A DNA stretch of 55,234 nucleotides from Oscillospiraceae bacterium (GTDB lineage: Bacteria; Bacillota; Clostridia; Oscillospirales; Acutalibacteraceae). The notes under the pieces are model-generated. The model was not told the origin of the DNA and made no database searches. It was given only the letters and a program-made list of their open reading frames with translations. The position numbers were made by a program, and so were the translations under genes. The stretch lies in assembly GCA_902792985.1 (NCBI GenBank), contig CADBBT010000004.1:1-55234 (forward strand), given 5' to 3'. Shown piece by piece: positions 1-7,935 of the stretch (position 1 is the stretch's first letter; each line of letters opens with the position of its first letter).

Positions 1-357
1 TATCTACATAATATCCTCTGCACCAAAAATGTCGGTTCCCATATTTGTATTTTAAATTTGCGTGACGATCAAATATCATAAGTGAACTTTTTCCCTTGAA
101 ATATCCTACAAATTGTAATACACTTAGATGTGGCGGAATACTTACCAGCATATGGATATGATCCGGACATGCTTCTGCCTCTATGATCTCTACTCCTTTT
201 TGCTCACACAGTTTTCTTAGTATTTCCACGATATCCTTTTTGATCTGTCCGTAGATTTCTTTCCTTCTGTACTTCGGTGCAAATACTATATGGTACACCT
301 ATACTTTGAATGAGCTGAACTTTTGACTTCATTTTTATCGCTTTTATCAATTTTCAT
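1..357 (-). pseudogene. tnpA: IS200/IS605-type TnpA transposase, frameshifted and cut by the window edge
   Basis: The reverse strand from the ATG at 357 encodes a basic start ending in SKYRC and then reaches a stop at 286-288. From about 299 a second frame reads VYHIVFAPKYRRKEIYGQIK, then CPDHIHMLVSIPP and GYFKGKSSLMIF, which are hallmarks of the Y1 (HUH) single-strand transposases of IS200. HIH carries the two metal-binding histidines. The catalytic Tyr lies beyond the left edge. The two frames are joined by an apparent 4-base loss just before the YHIVF motif, so the product should be truncated at 23 residues. An AGGAGG ribosome site at 366-372 precedes the start. Identity is confident. The frameshift could be a recent inactivation or a sequencing error. 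Confidence 0.85.
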
Positions 358-492
358 GACATAAACCTCCTGTCATATTCTAGCAATGCGGTCGCCAAAC
401 CTTCGCTATTATATCGGGAGGTTTATCTTTTGGCAAGGTCTTTGGGCTTGCTTTGAGCTCGCCCGTTTTGCCTTTGCTAAAGCCTTTTTTCT

Positions 493-517
493 CCCCCGGT
501 AGAACCGGGGGTTTTTT
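493..517 (+). terminator. GC hairpin with T run beside the IS200 remnant
   Basis: CCCCCGGT and ACCGGGGG form a perfect 8-bp stem with an AGA loop, followed by six T. IS200/IS605 elements carry subterminal hairpins recognised by TnpA, and this one lies upstream of tnpA where the left end would be. It could therefore be the element's end, a plain rho-independent terminator for plus-strand transcripts, or both. The exact element boundary is not visible. Confidence 0.55.
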
Positions 518-530
518 CCACGTCCGAAGA

Positions 531-568
531 CACCAAAAGAAACGGGATACAGCCCCGGCTGTATCCCG
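531..568 (-). terminator. Rho-independent terminator after the LSM-like gene
   Basis: A 12-base inverted repeat at 543-554 and 557-568 is followed, on the minus strand, by a T-rich tract (TTTCTTTT). It lies 18 bases past the stop of the minus-strand gene at 586-1044 and ends that operon. Confidence 0.75.
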
Positions 569-585
569 TCAGTTCGGTATGCAAT

Positions 586-1044
586 TTACATATGACCCTT
601 TTTCCAAACGGAAAGAAGCTCTGCGGTCTTGCGCCGGATCTTGGCGCTGTTCGTTTTCCGAAGGAGCTTTTCCAAAAGCGCAAAGACTTTCTCCCGGTCG
701 GGGACGGTCTTTCCGGTTTCCAAATGGTTTTTCAAACAGAGCAGCAGCCGCAGAGTGTGTTCGTCGTCTTCGCAAAGAAAGACCTCTTCAATGATGTCGG
801 CGCCGTCTTCCACGGCGATCTCCTCCAGCCTGCCGAAAGGAGTCGGAAAGCCGTTTTTCAGCACCTGAACTTTTTTGATGTCGCTTTGAAACAGAAGGAA
901 AGAGGGAAACTGCAGCCCTTCTTCCGGCCGGCCGAATTCATGTTCGTTGTAGTCGGCGAAGTTGTGCTGGCAGTTGCCGTCGAGGACATCGCCCCAAACG
1001 GTGGTGATGCGCACCCTCTGACCGTCATATTTACTGAGCTTCAT
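586..1044 (-). CDS. Hypothetical protein with an LSM/SH3-like N-terminal barrel
   Basis: A 152-aa soluble protein. Residues 1-60 (KYDGQRVRITTVWGDVLDG, then a conserved-looking NEHEFGRPEE stretch and a strand ending SDIKKVQVL) read like a small beta-barrel of the Sm/SH3 type seen in an uncharacterised Firmicutes family. Residues 85-150 are charged and helical, with EEVFLCEDDEHTLRLLLCL and a basic C-terminus. It starts 6 bases after the stop of the upstream symporter gene with only a weak ribosome site (AAAG), suggesting translational coupling in one operon. No signal peptide or membrane segment is present. The function is unknown, and the barrel assignment is by pattern only. Confidence 0.75.
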   Translation of the reverse strand: MKLSKYDGQRVRITTVWGDVLDGNCQHNFADYNEHEFGRPEEGLQFPSFLLFQSDIKKVQVLKNGFPTPFGRLEEIAVEDGADIIEEVFLCEDDEHTLRLLLCLKNHLETGKTVPDREKVFALLEKLLRKTNSAKIRRKTAELLSVWKKGHM

Positions 1045-1050
1045 CTTTGA

Positions 1051-2442
1051 TTACTGCTCTGCGGAAAGCTTTGATGCGCGGCGCGCGGCCAGTTCTTCCT
1101 GCATCTGTGCAGATTTTTTCTTGTTCAGCGGATAGAGCAGCATGAGCACGAGCATGAGCACGATCATGAGGAAGGGACCGAGGGTGGAGACGTTGTAAAT
1201 TCCGTCAAGCACCTTTTGCGACTGCGCGCCGATGGCGGTTTTGTCGTAGCCGATCATGGTGTTGAGCATCGGGACGATGGCGGCGAGCGCCTGCCCCATT
1301 TTGCGCATGAAGGTAAACACCGCGTAGTTCGTGGCCTCTTCACGCTTGCCGGTGACCCATTCCTGATGGTCAACGATGTCGCCGCACATGGCCCAGACTT
1401 CCAGAATGACAAAGCCGATGCCGGCGTTGACAAAGAAGGCAAGGATGATGTAGATCCACACATTGGTGAAATGGCCGAGCCAGGCGATCAGCGAGGCGAC
1501 TGCCGAAACCGAGAACCCGGCGATGCAGATCTCTTTTTTGCCCCATTTGCGGATCATCTTGTTCGCAAACGGGATCATGATGAGCATCGGAAGATACGAG
1601 ATCACAAGATAGATCGAACTCATGCCGCTCTTTTGATAAAAGTCCTTGAACAGATAGACGTTCGCGGAATTGATATAGAGCTGCACGGCGATCACAAGGC
1701 CGCCGATCAGGCTCATCGTCACAAAGGCGCGGTCCTTGATAACGTCTTTGAGCGTGGAGGTGATGTGCACTTCCTCGTTGCTGAGCGTCACAAGCTCCGG
1801 CTTTTCTTTTGTCCAAAGGTAGGATACGATGTAGATCAGCATCATCAGCACAGCCACGGCACACATGGCAATGAACAGGCGCTTGCCGTCCATCTGCTGA
1901 CCGTCCTCGCCGCCGACCATGACGAACAGCGGGAAGAGCAGCTGCGGAATGTTGCCGAAGCCGCCGCCGATGGCACGGCAGACAGAGAGGTTGCCGCGCT
2001 CGTTTTCCTTGTCGGTCATAACCATGGCCAAAGAGCCGTAGGGCACGGAGAGCACGGTGTAGATCATGCCGTAAAGGATGTAGGTCGCGGCGACATAGAT
2101 CGTGTTGAAGGTGAGATTGCCGGTGAGTTTGGTATAGACCAGCACGGCGGAAATGGCAAGCGGGAAGCCGGCGGCAAGAATGAACGGACGGTATTTGCCG
2201 CCCTTGCCGGGCTTGCGGCGCTGCACGATGGTGCCCATGATGGGGTCGTTGATGGCATCCCAGATGCGGGCGATCCAGAAAATGGCGGTCACAACTGCGC
2301 CGGTGATGCCCAGAATATCGGTGCAGTAGGTGGCGAGGTAGGTGCCCATGACGCAGAACGCCAGATTGTTGGCGGTGTCACAGATGGTATAGCCGATATA
2401 GTTCTTTGCGGAAAGCTTTCCTTCCGTGTTTTGTTTTCCCAT
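1051..2442 (-). CDS. GPH-family sugar:cation symporter (MelB-like MFS)
   Basis: 463 aa with about twelve hydrophobic segments. The motif around residues 55-85 (RIWDAINDPIMGTIVQRR, then GKYRPFIL) is the signature of glycoside-pentoside-hexuronide:cation symporters, where the paired Asp residues of helix II help bind the coupling cation. These carriers import sugars or glycosides with Na+ or H+; the substrate cannot be read here. The start at 2442 is chosen because GAAGGAG precedes it with good spacing; an upstream in-frame ATG at 2481 lies inside a terminator hairpin. No sugar-catabolic gene is adjacent apart from a mannonate-type SDR 15 kb away, so context gives no substrate clue. The cytosolic loops and basic C-terminus are typical of the family. 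Confidence 0.88.
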   Translation of the reverse strand: MGKQNTEGKLSAKNYIGYTICDTANNLAFCVMGTYLATYCTDILGITGAVVTAIFWIARIWDAINDPIMGTIVQRRKPGKGGKYRPFILAAGFPLAISAVLVYTKLTGNLTFNTIYVAATYILYGMIYTVLSVPYGSLAMVMTDKENERGNLSVCRAIGGGFGNIPQLLFPLFVMVGGEDGQQMDGKRLFIAMCAVAVLMMLIYIVSYLWTKEKPELVTLSNEEVHITSTLKDVIKDRAFVTMSLIGGLVIAVQLYINSANVYLFKDFYQKSGMSSIYLVISYLPMLIMIPFANKMIRKWGKKEICIAGFSVSAVASLIAWLGHFTNVWIYIILAFFVNAGIGFVILEVWAMCGDIVDHQEWVTGKREEATNYAVFTFMRKMGQALAAIVPMLNTMIGYDKTAIGAQSQKVLDGIYNVSTLGPFLMIVLMLVLMLLYPLNKKKSAQMQEELAARRASKLSAEQ

Positions 2443-2458
2443 GAGATTCTCCTTCTTG

Positions 2459-2494
2459 AAAAAACAGACGGAGCCTGTCAAAAAGCTCCGTCTG
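2459..2494 (-). terminator. Intercistronic terminator, possible attenuator for the symporter
   Basis: A perfect 10-bp stem (2465-2474 with 2485-2494, 10-nt loop) is followed on the minus strand by six T. It lies 10 bases past the stop of the small membrane protein gene and ends only about 6 bases before the ribosome site of the symporter gene. Nothing resembling a promoter fits between the two, so symporter expression must rely on read-through. Confidence 0.85.
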
Positions 2495-2504
2495 CATGGA
2501 TTTG

Positions 2505-2696
2505 TTACGCAACTGTGGTTTCGGAAATGAAGTCGCCGTCAAAGCTTGCGCAGGAAACATAGTTTTCTCTGTTATCGGCGTCTTTCGCGGTCTTCTTTTC
2601 GATCAGCTTCTGAATCGCGACATAAACAGCTACAACGGCTGCGATGATCGCGGCAACGATGGCAACGATTTTTGCAATTTTCTTAAAAGTGTCCAT
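2505..2696 (-). CDS. Small single-pass membrane protein
   Basis: 63 aa. Residues 4-35 form a long alanine/isoleucine/valine helix (IAKIVAIVAAIIAAVVAVYV) ending in KKT, followed by an acidic, Ser/Thr-rich tail of about 25 residues that includes one Cys. Such proteins are common in Clostridia and unassigned. It has its own promoter at 2729-2758, a good GGAGG site 10 bases before the ATG, and a strong terminator directly after the stop, so it is normally made as a monocistronic message. The short length and lack of motifs prevent a functional call, but start, stop and signals agree that it is real. Confidence 0.75.
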   Translation of the reverse strand: MDTFKKIAKIVAIVAAIIAAVVAVYVAIQKLIEKKTAKDADNRENYVSCASFDGDFISETTVA

Positions 2697-2728
2697 AAAT
2701 AGTACCTCCGTGTTTCATTATTATGGTT

Positions 2729-2758
2729 ATTATACCATGCTTTCGGATGGAAAGTCAA
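2729..2758 (-). promoter_or_regulatory. Sigma-A-type promoter of the small membrane protein gene
   Basis: On the minus strand TTGACT (2753-2758), an 18-base spacer and TATAAT (2729-2734) precede the gene by about 30 bases. Confidence 0.8.
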
Positions 2759-2781
2759 CTGAAAATGAAGATTTTATGCGG

Positions 2782-3744
2782 TTAATATGAGATATCATAG
2801 GTACCCGTGTAGCTGCCGTGCATCTTGGTCGTGACCGGCATGACCAGCGAGCCGCGTCCTTCGCTGTTGACAACGGTGATGCTGTGCACAAACGAGACCA
2901 GCCGTCCGCTGCTGTCCACAGTGGCTTCGATGCTCGAATTGTCATACGTCACGGTAAAGTCGTCCACCTTGGAAGCGGCGGGCAGCCCCATGGTGTCTTT
3001 GTTGAGCGTTTCAAAAACGCCGGAATACACGGGCGCCTCGTTCGTCAGTGTCTGCACGTCTTTTCCGAAGGTCAAACGCATCTTGTAGCCGCCGCCGGCG
3101 GTCGGGGTGGCCGTTGCGGACTGAACGCCGCTTTCGCTGAGCGACGCCTGCCGGCCGATGGGCGCAATGACATTGTTCGGCGAAAGACCGGACGCTGCGT
3201 CAACGCCGCCGGAGAAACGATAGTTATCGGGCGAGGTCTTGCGGTTGCTCTCAATGATCTTGTTTGCAATCGACTGCACCGAGGACGGCGTGATCTCGTC
3301 GAGCACGATGTTGAGCGTTTCCGTTTTTACAAGCTGAAAATTCGGCGTGCTCTTGAGCGTGTTGATCGCGTTGATATAGGCGGCAACGATCGCGCTTTTT
3401 CCGCTCGGAACGGCAATGCCTGCCGCGGTGGAGGGCACAGAAGGCGTTGTGGATGCGGGCCCATAGGGACTTGCCGTTGTGCCGCTTGTCGGAAAGAGCG
3501 AACTGCCTGTCGTGGACGCGGTCGGGTTCTGCGTTGTGCCAAAGGGCGACGCGCTTGTGCCGAAGGGCGATGTCGTCGTGGTCGGCGCGGTCGTGGACGG
3601 CGCCGTTGTCGTCAGCGACGGGAGCGCGGTCGTGCTCGGCTGGTTTTTGCGTGCGCGCAGCACGCCGAAGGCGAGGATGCCGCTGGCGATCCATACGGCG
3701 GCAATGAGGATGCCGAGAATTTGAAACAGTCGTTTACGTGTCAT
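2782..3744 (-). CDS. Membrane-anchored protein with Ser/Thr/Pro linker and a C-terminal domain shared with its neighbour
   Basis: 320 aa. An N-terminal membrane helix (residues 8-30) is followed by a low-complexity stretch at about 35-115 with TTAPSTTAPTTTT and repeated SPFGT/SPYG units, probably an extended spacer crossing the cell wall. Residues 115-320 form a globular beta-rich domain beginning SAIVAAYINAINTLK and ending HGSYTGTYDISY. This domain resembles the last 200 residues of the adjacent 1200-aa Fn3 protein in order of motifs: a Y-x-x-A-x-N helix, then SVTATP-type and KxxNYTLD-type strands. It starts 10 bases after that protein's stop, so the two are co-transcribed. No terminator is visible after it. 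Function unknown; a surface pair is the likeliest reading. Confidence 0.8.
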   Translation of the reverse strand: MTRKRLFQILGILIAAVWIASGILAFGVLRARKNQPSTTALPSLTTTAPSTTAPTTTTSPFGTSASPFGTTQNPTASTTGSSLFPTSGTTASPYGPASTTPSVPSTAAGIAVPSGKSAIVAAYINAINTLKSTPNFQLVKTETLNIVLDEITPSSVQSIANKIIESNRKTSPDNYRFSGGVDAASGLSPNNVIAPIGRQASLSESGVQSATATPTAGGGYKMRLTFGKDVQTLTNEAPVYSGVFETLNKDTMGLPAASKVDDFTVTYDNSSIEATVDSSGRLVSFVHSITVVNSEGRGSLVMPVTTKMHGSYTGTYDISY

Positions 3745-3754
3745 AGCCGATGCC

Positions 3755-6700
3755 TCATCTTGTGAAGGTGTATTTGAAGTGGGAACTGCTGACCATAGGC
3801 GCTGTGTGCGGAATCAGCATAAGTGTTACGGTGACATCCATGGTGAACGGGTTCATGATCTCATAGGAATCCAGCGTGTAGTTTTTGTTGATCTTTGCCG
3901 TGATCGTCGTTTCGCCGATGGAGGCGTTGCTGATCTTGGCTTTATTGCCGTACTGCGCAATCTGATCGCCGTTGTCGGCGATGCTGTCGAGGAAGCCCGG
4001 GTGGTAGATGGCCTTCTTCGAAGCGTCGAAGGATTCCTTGCCCAGCACAATGACCACGGTCGTGGTGCCGTCGGCGTTGGGTGTTGCGGTCACAGACTTT
4101 ACGCCCTTCTGGAAGGATGCGAGGTTGTGCTGGTCATAGAGATAGGTCGTGCCGGCGTTGGGCGTAATGGCATAATACTGCCAGAGCGTGTATTTTGTGG
4201 TGGTTTTTGTGCCGTCGGATTTCGTAACCGTATGCGTCGCTTCGCCGGAGGCGTTGTTGAATGTGCAGGTGGTGGTGGAGGTTTCCTTATCCTCCGCCGT
4301 TTCGCCGAGCATGGTCGCGGAGCTCTTCAGCTCGGTTTCCGCGTTCATCGTCAGCTTTCCGGTCTCATAGCGTGTGTTGTTGACCGCCTGGGCGAGCATG
4401 AGCACATAGGCTTCTTTGTCGCCTGCAGAGGACGAGGCGGAAAGTGCGCCGACGGCCGGTGTGGTGTAATCAAAGTCGTCATAGGCGACGTAGACGGTCT
4501 GGGTAGTTTCGCTGTAAGCGAGCTGCTTGCTCTCGTCGGAGATGTCCAGCGCGAAAATGCGGAAGGTGACAGAGCCGATCGCGGAAACGCGGACGGTCTG
4601 GCGGTAATTCGGCGCAAGGCGCAGCGTGGCGGATGTGCTGCTCGATGTGGGGCCGGTCAGCCATTTGCCGGTACCGTGGGATACTTCGGAGCGCACTTCA
4701 TATTTGCTTGCGCCGCTCGCTGCGTTCCAGGAGACGTTGGTCGCGCTGTCGGAACCGGCGGTGCATTTCACACCGAGGTCGCTCTCTTTCATGTTGCTGA
4801 ACACGCGCGGCCACAGACTGCCTGCGCTGAGTTCTTCCCATTGATTCGTCGCGGGATTCTTCATCTCAACGGCATACTTCGCGTTCTGGTTTTCCACTTC
4901 ATCCCAGGTCATGGTGTAGCTGTTGCCGGTCTCGTTAAGCAGGACCTTGACGCCGTTGATACGGTTGGACGTTGTGGGCGTTCTGCCGCCCGGCGTTGTC
5001 GGGTTGCTCGGCGTGGGGTTCGTCGGTGTGGGGTCGGTCGGCGTCGGGTCCGTCGGTGTCGGATCGGTCGGCGTGGGGTCGGTCGGCGTCGGATTCACGG
5101 ACGGCGCCGAAGTGGTGGTTGCAATGGCTTCGGCAGAGAACTCACCCTGCTGTGCGTTGCCGCCGGTGGTGTTGACCGCGCGCACGCGGAAGTGATATTC
5201 GGTCATCGGGGAAAGTCCGGAGACCACATGCGGGATCTCTTTTGCAGTGCCGATCGTGGCGAACTCGCCGCCATTCGTGCGCTGCTGGATCTCATAGGTC
5301 TCCGCGCCGGTCACAGCCGTCCAGCGCAGGGAGATCTCGCTCCCGCTTGTTGCACTTGCGCTCAGACCCGTCACCTTGGCAGGCACAGTCTTGACCGTGA
5401 TGGTGCTCGGCGCGCTCAATGTGCCGCCGATCATGGCGCAGACCTGCACGGTGTATTCGGTGCCCGCGGTGCGGCCGGTGACAGCGATGCTCGCTTTGTC
5501 TCCGTTATAGGTCACGTTGTTCGGCAGATCGGTGAAGGAGCCGCCCGCAGAGGCGATGCTGATTTTATAGTTGTTCGCATCTGCCTGCTTTGTCCAGGTG
5601 ACGTTGAAGGACGTTGTAGTCACACCGCTTGCCGTCAGGTCCTTTACGGAAGGCGGCAGCGCGGTGGAAATCGCAGGTTCGGAATAATCGCCGTAATATT
5701 TGACGCCGTTTTCACTGTAATAGGCGCGTACGCGGAAGAAATACTGAACGTTCACGGGAAGGTTTTCCGCGACTGTAGTGGTATCTAACACGTCGCTGAC
5801 AACTTCCCAGTTGTTGCTGTTGGTGGATTTGGAAACTTCATAGCCGTCCGCGCCGGGCGTGGGGTTCCACGAAAGGCTGATGCCGCCGCTGATGCCGGTT
5901 GCCTTCAGTCCTTGGGTCTTGGTCGGCGCAGTGCGTACAGTCAGCTTTGCCGGAAGGCCGGTGCCGTTTGCGTATTTCGCGCTGACACGGATGTAATAGG
6001 TCGTGTTGCCCGCAAGGTTCGTAATCGTTGCGGTGACAGTGCCGCCTGCGGTTGCAGGTGCGGCCGAAACAGCGGTAAAGTTTTTGTTGTCTGTGCTGGT
6101 TTCAACAGTGTAGCCCGTCGCGTCCACCATCGCGTCCCAGGAGATGACGATGGATTTTTCCGCAATGGATGTTGCTTTCAGTCCCTTCACAGACGCCTTG
6201 GATGTCTTGACGTTCAGAATGGAGGAATACGGACCGAACAGATCCTTGCCGGCGTTGTTGAGATAGGGGCGCACGCGGAATTGATAGCTTGTCAGCTCTT
6301 CAAGGCCGTCAATGGTATAGGTCGTGCGTGTGGTGTTGCCGAGGGTTTTCCATTTGTCGTTCACAACCTGATAGACGCGGTAGTTCTGGGCGTTTTTGGA
6401 TTTTGACCAGCTCAGCGTCACTTCTTCGGCGCCGACGTCGCTGGCTTTGAAGTTTTTCACTGCGGCAGGCGCCGTGCGCACGGAGAGGTTATCGGAATAC
6501 TTGGATTTGAAATTGCGCTCGGTGCCGCGGATCACGGAGATCACGGTGAAGATATAGTCGGTGCCACCGGCCAGGTTCTTTACAGTGAAGGCGTTCTTCT
6601 CTGCCGCGCCCAGACGTTTGCGGCTGTTTCCGTTGACGGAATAGATCACAAATTCCTTCACGCCGGAGACCTTGTTCCACTGCAGCACAACAGCGCTGTC

Positions 6701-7357
6701 GGTCACCTTTGTTGCTTTCAGCCCGGTCGGCACGCCGACTGCGGCGGTTTTGACTGCAAGGCGGGTGCAGTAGGCGCCAAAGTAGTTTTTGCCGCCGACC
6801 TTCTGATAGGCGCACACGCGGAATTTATAGGTGGTGCCCGGTTCCAGGTTTTTGATCTTGGCGGTGGTGCCGGATGTTTTTTTCACAACAACGGTCCATT
6901 GTCCGTTGATATACTGCTGCACACGGTAGCCGGTTACGCCGCTTTGCTTTTTCCAGCTCAGCTTCACGGCGGTCATGCTCTTTGCCGCGCAGGAAAGGCC
7001 GCTCACCTTTGCCGGAGCGGGGGACGCGTTCAGCGTTTTTGAAAATCCGCCGAAACTCGACCCCTTCACGGCACGCACGCGGAAGGCATAGGTCGAACCC
7101 ATTTTCAGACCCTTGACCGTATAGGTGCGGTTTGCCGTTGCAGTCACTTTTTTCCATGCGCCGCTTTTGAGCTGCTGCAGCTCATAGGTCTTTGCGCCGG
7201 AAACGGCAGACCATTTCAGCGAAACGCTGGTGGGCGTCGTATCTGCGAGCACAAGCTTTTTCACTGTGCCCAGCGCCGCAAATGCCGGCACAGCCGCTGT
7301 CAGCAAAAGCAGTGCGCAAAGGCAGACGCTCAGAAGTGCTTGAAATCCTTTTTTCAT
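3755..7357 (-). CDS. Secreted multidomain protein with tandem fibronectin type III domains
   Basis: 1200 aa. A signal peptide (residues 1-28, MKKGFQALLSVCLCALLLLT... ending AFA) leads into about eight Fn3 units of 85-95 residues (30 to about 755), each with a W-x-x-V/T-x-G-A/V-x-x-Y core and an F/Y-R-V-R-A-type strand (YAFRVRAV, YKFRVCAY, YQFRVRPY, YFFRVRAY, YHFRVRAV). A TDPTP spacer repeated five times (about 756-800) follows, then one or two divergent Fn3-like units, and from about 1000 a C-terminal domain shared with the next gene. Fn3 arrays in bacteria serve as stalks or carbohydrate/protein spacers on exported proteins. No catalytic domain, LPXTG or SLH motif was found. It has its own promoter and AAAGGAGG site. 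It probably works at the cell surface with its partner at 2782-3744. Confidence 0.88.
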   Translation of the reverse strand: MKKGFQALLSVCLCALLLLTAAVPAFAALGTVKKLVLADTTPTSVSLKWSAVSGAKTYELQQLKSGAWKKVTATANRTYTVKGLKMGSTYAFRVRAVKGSSFGGFSKTLNASPAPAKVSGLSCAAKSMTAVKLSWKKQSGVTGYRVQQYINGQWTVVVKKTSGTTAKIKNLEPGTTYKFRVCAYQKVGGKNYFGAYCTRLAVKTAAVGVPTGLKATKVTDSAVVLQWNKVSGVKEFVIYSVNGNSRKRLGAAEKNAFTVKNLAGGTDYIFTVISVIRGTERNFKSKYSDNLSVRTAPAAVKNFKASDVGAEEVTLSWSKSKNAQNYRVYQVVNDKWKTLGNTTRTTYTIDGLEELTSYQFRVRPYLNNAGKDLFGPYSSILNVKTSKASVKGLKATSIAEKSIVISWDAMVDATGYTVETSTDNKNFTAVSAAPATAGGTVTATITNLAGNTTYYIRVSAKYANGTGLPAKLTVRTAPTKTQGLKATGISGGISLSWNPTPGADGYEVSKSTNSNNWEVVSDVLDTTTVAENLPVNVQYFFRVRAYYSENGVKYYGDYSEPAISTALPPSVKDLTASGVTTTSFNVTWTKQADANNYKISIASAGGSFTDLPNNVTYNGDKASIAVTGRTAGTEYTVQVCAMIGGTLSAPSTITVKTVPAKVTGLSASATSGSEISLRWTAVTGAETYEIQQRTNGGEFATIGTAKEIPHVVSGLSPMTEYHFRVRAVNTTGGNAQQGEFSAEAIATTTSAPSVNPTPTDPTPTDPTPTDPTPTDPTPTNPTPSNPTTPGGRTPTTSNRINGVKVLLNETGNSYTMTWDEVENQNAKYAVEMKNPATNQWEELSAGSLWPRVFSNMKESDLGVKCTAGSDSATNVSWNAASGASKYEVRSEVSHGTGKWLTGPTSSSTSATLRLAPNYRQTVRVSAIGSVTFRIFALDISDESKQLAYSETTQTVYVAYDDFDYTTPAVGALSASSSAGDKEAYVLMLAQAVNNTRYETGKLTMNAETELKSSATMLGETAEDKETSTTTCTFNNASGEATHTVTKSDGTKTTTKYTLWQYYAITPNAGTTYLYDQHNLASFQKGVKSVTATPNADGTTTVVIVLGKESFDASKKAIYHPGFLDSIADNGDQIAQYGNKAKISNASIGETTITAKINKNYTLDSYEIMNPFTMDVTVTLMLIPHTAPMVSSSHFKYTFTR

Positions 7358-7387
7358 ATAAAAGACCTCCTTTGTGTAATCAAATTT

Positions 7388-7416
7388 ATGATACCATGTT
7401 CATGTGAGAAAAACAA
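7388..7416 (-). promoter_or_regulatory. Promoter of the Fn3 protein operon
   Basis: On the minus strand TTGTTT (7411-7416), 17 bases, TATCAT (7388-7393). It lies about 30 bases upstream of the Fn3 protein start. The match to consensus is moderate. Confidence 0.6.
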
Positions 7417-7477
7417 TCTCTTTTTTGTAAATTCTTTCAGAAAAATATAAATAAAGAGAAAAAGAAAAATAAACAAG

Positions 7478-7506
7478 AAAAGAAAAAGAGATGGGTGACC
7501 CATCTC
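7478..7506 (-). terminator. rpsT terminator
   Basis: GAGATGGG and CCCATCTC form an 8-bp stem with a 3-base loop (7488-7506), followed on the minus strand by TTTTTCTTTT. It is placed 20 bases after the rpsT stop. Confidence 0.88.
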
Positions 7507-7526
7507 GTCTTTCACAAAAAGCTGAC

Positions 7527-7781
7527 TTATTTTGCGAGCTTCGTAACAAGCGCCGATTTCTTTCTTGCAGCGTTGTTCTTATGAAGAAGACCCTTCGCGG
7601 CAGCTTGATCGATTTTTTTCACCGCAGCATTTACCAGAGCTTCTTTGTCCTCTGCGTTCGCTTCAATCGCTGTGTTCGCCTTTTTGATGGCGGTTTTCAG
7701 CGCGGAGTTCGCAGATTTGTTGCGCGCCTGCTTTGTTGCGCTGACGAGCACACGCTTCTTGGCCGATTTGATGTTTGGCAT
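7527..7781 (-). CDS. rpsT: 30S ribosomal protein S20
   Basis: 84 aa, lysine/alanine-rich and entirely helical in pattern, with the family start MPNIKSAKKRVLVSATKQAR and the later block AVKKIDQAAAKGLLHKNNAA-RKKSALVTKL that is diagnostic of S20. The protein binds the 5' domain of 16S rRNA early in 30S assembly. Length is normal. A GGGAGGTG site precedes the ATG, a promoter lies 36 bases upstream and a terminator follows, so it is monocistronic. It is divergent from gpr, as in many Firmicutes, which supports both calls. Confidence 0.97.
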   Translation of the reverse strand: MPNIKSAKKRVLVSATKQARNKSANSALKTAIKKANTAIEANAEDKEALVNAAVKKIDQAAAKGLLHKNNAARKKSALVTKLAK

Positions 7782-7816
7782 CCGAGTTACACCTCCCTTT
7801 AAGATTCCGTCGGTAA

Positions 7817-7845
7817 ATCATAACATTTTTCAAAAAAAATTGCAA
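7817..7845 (-). promoter_or_regulatory. rpsT promoter
   Basis: Minus-strand TTGCAA (7840-7845), 17 bases, TATGAT (7817-7822), 36 bases before the rpsT ATG. It sits back to back with the gpr promoter. Confidence 0.75.
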
Positions 7846-7862
7846 GTGCTTTTTGCATATTT

Positions 7863-7892
7863 GGATAACCTTTTTGCAAAGCGACCATAATA
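7863..7892 (+). promoter_or_regulatory. Sigma-G-like forespore promoter of gpr
   Basis: GGATA (7863-7867), an 18-base spacer and CATAATA (7886-7892) fit the established sigma-G consensus (-35 GnATR, -10 CATnnTA) exactly at its informative bases. It lies 44 bases before the gpr start. In Bacillus gpr is transcribed in the forespore by sigma-F and sigma-G, so the site agrees with the gene. Confidence 0.75.
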
Positions 7893-7935
7893 ATACTACA
7901 TTTTTGTTCAAATTTCAAGTCTTTGGGTGAAGAAA

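Noticed and set aside
5020-5095. Tandem 15-base repeats that at first look like a CRISPR or minisatellite
   Set aside because: They lie in frame within the Fn3 protein and encode the TDPTP spacer; there are no unique spacers.
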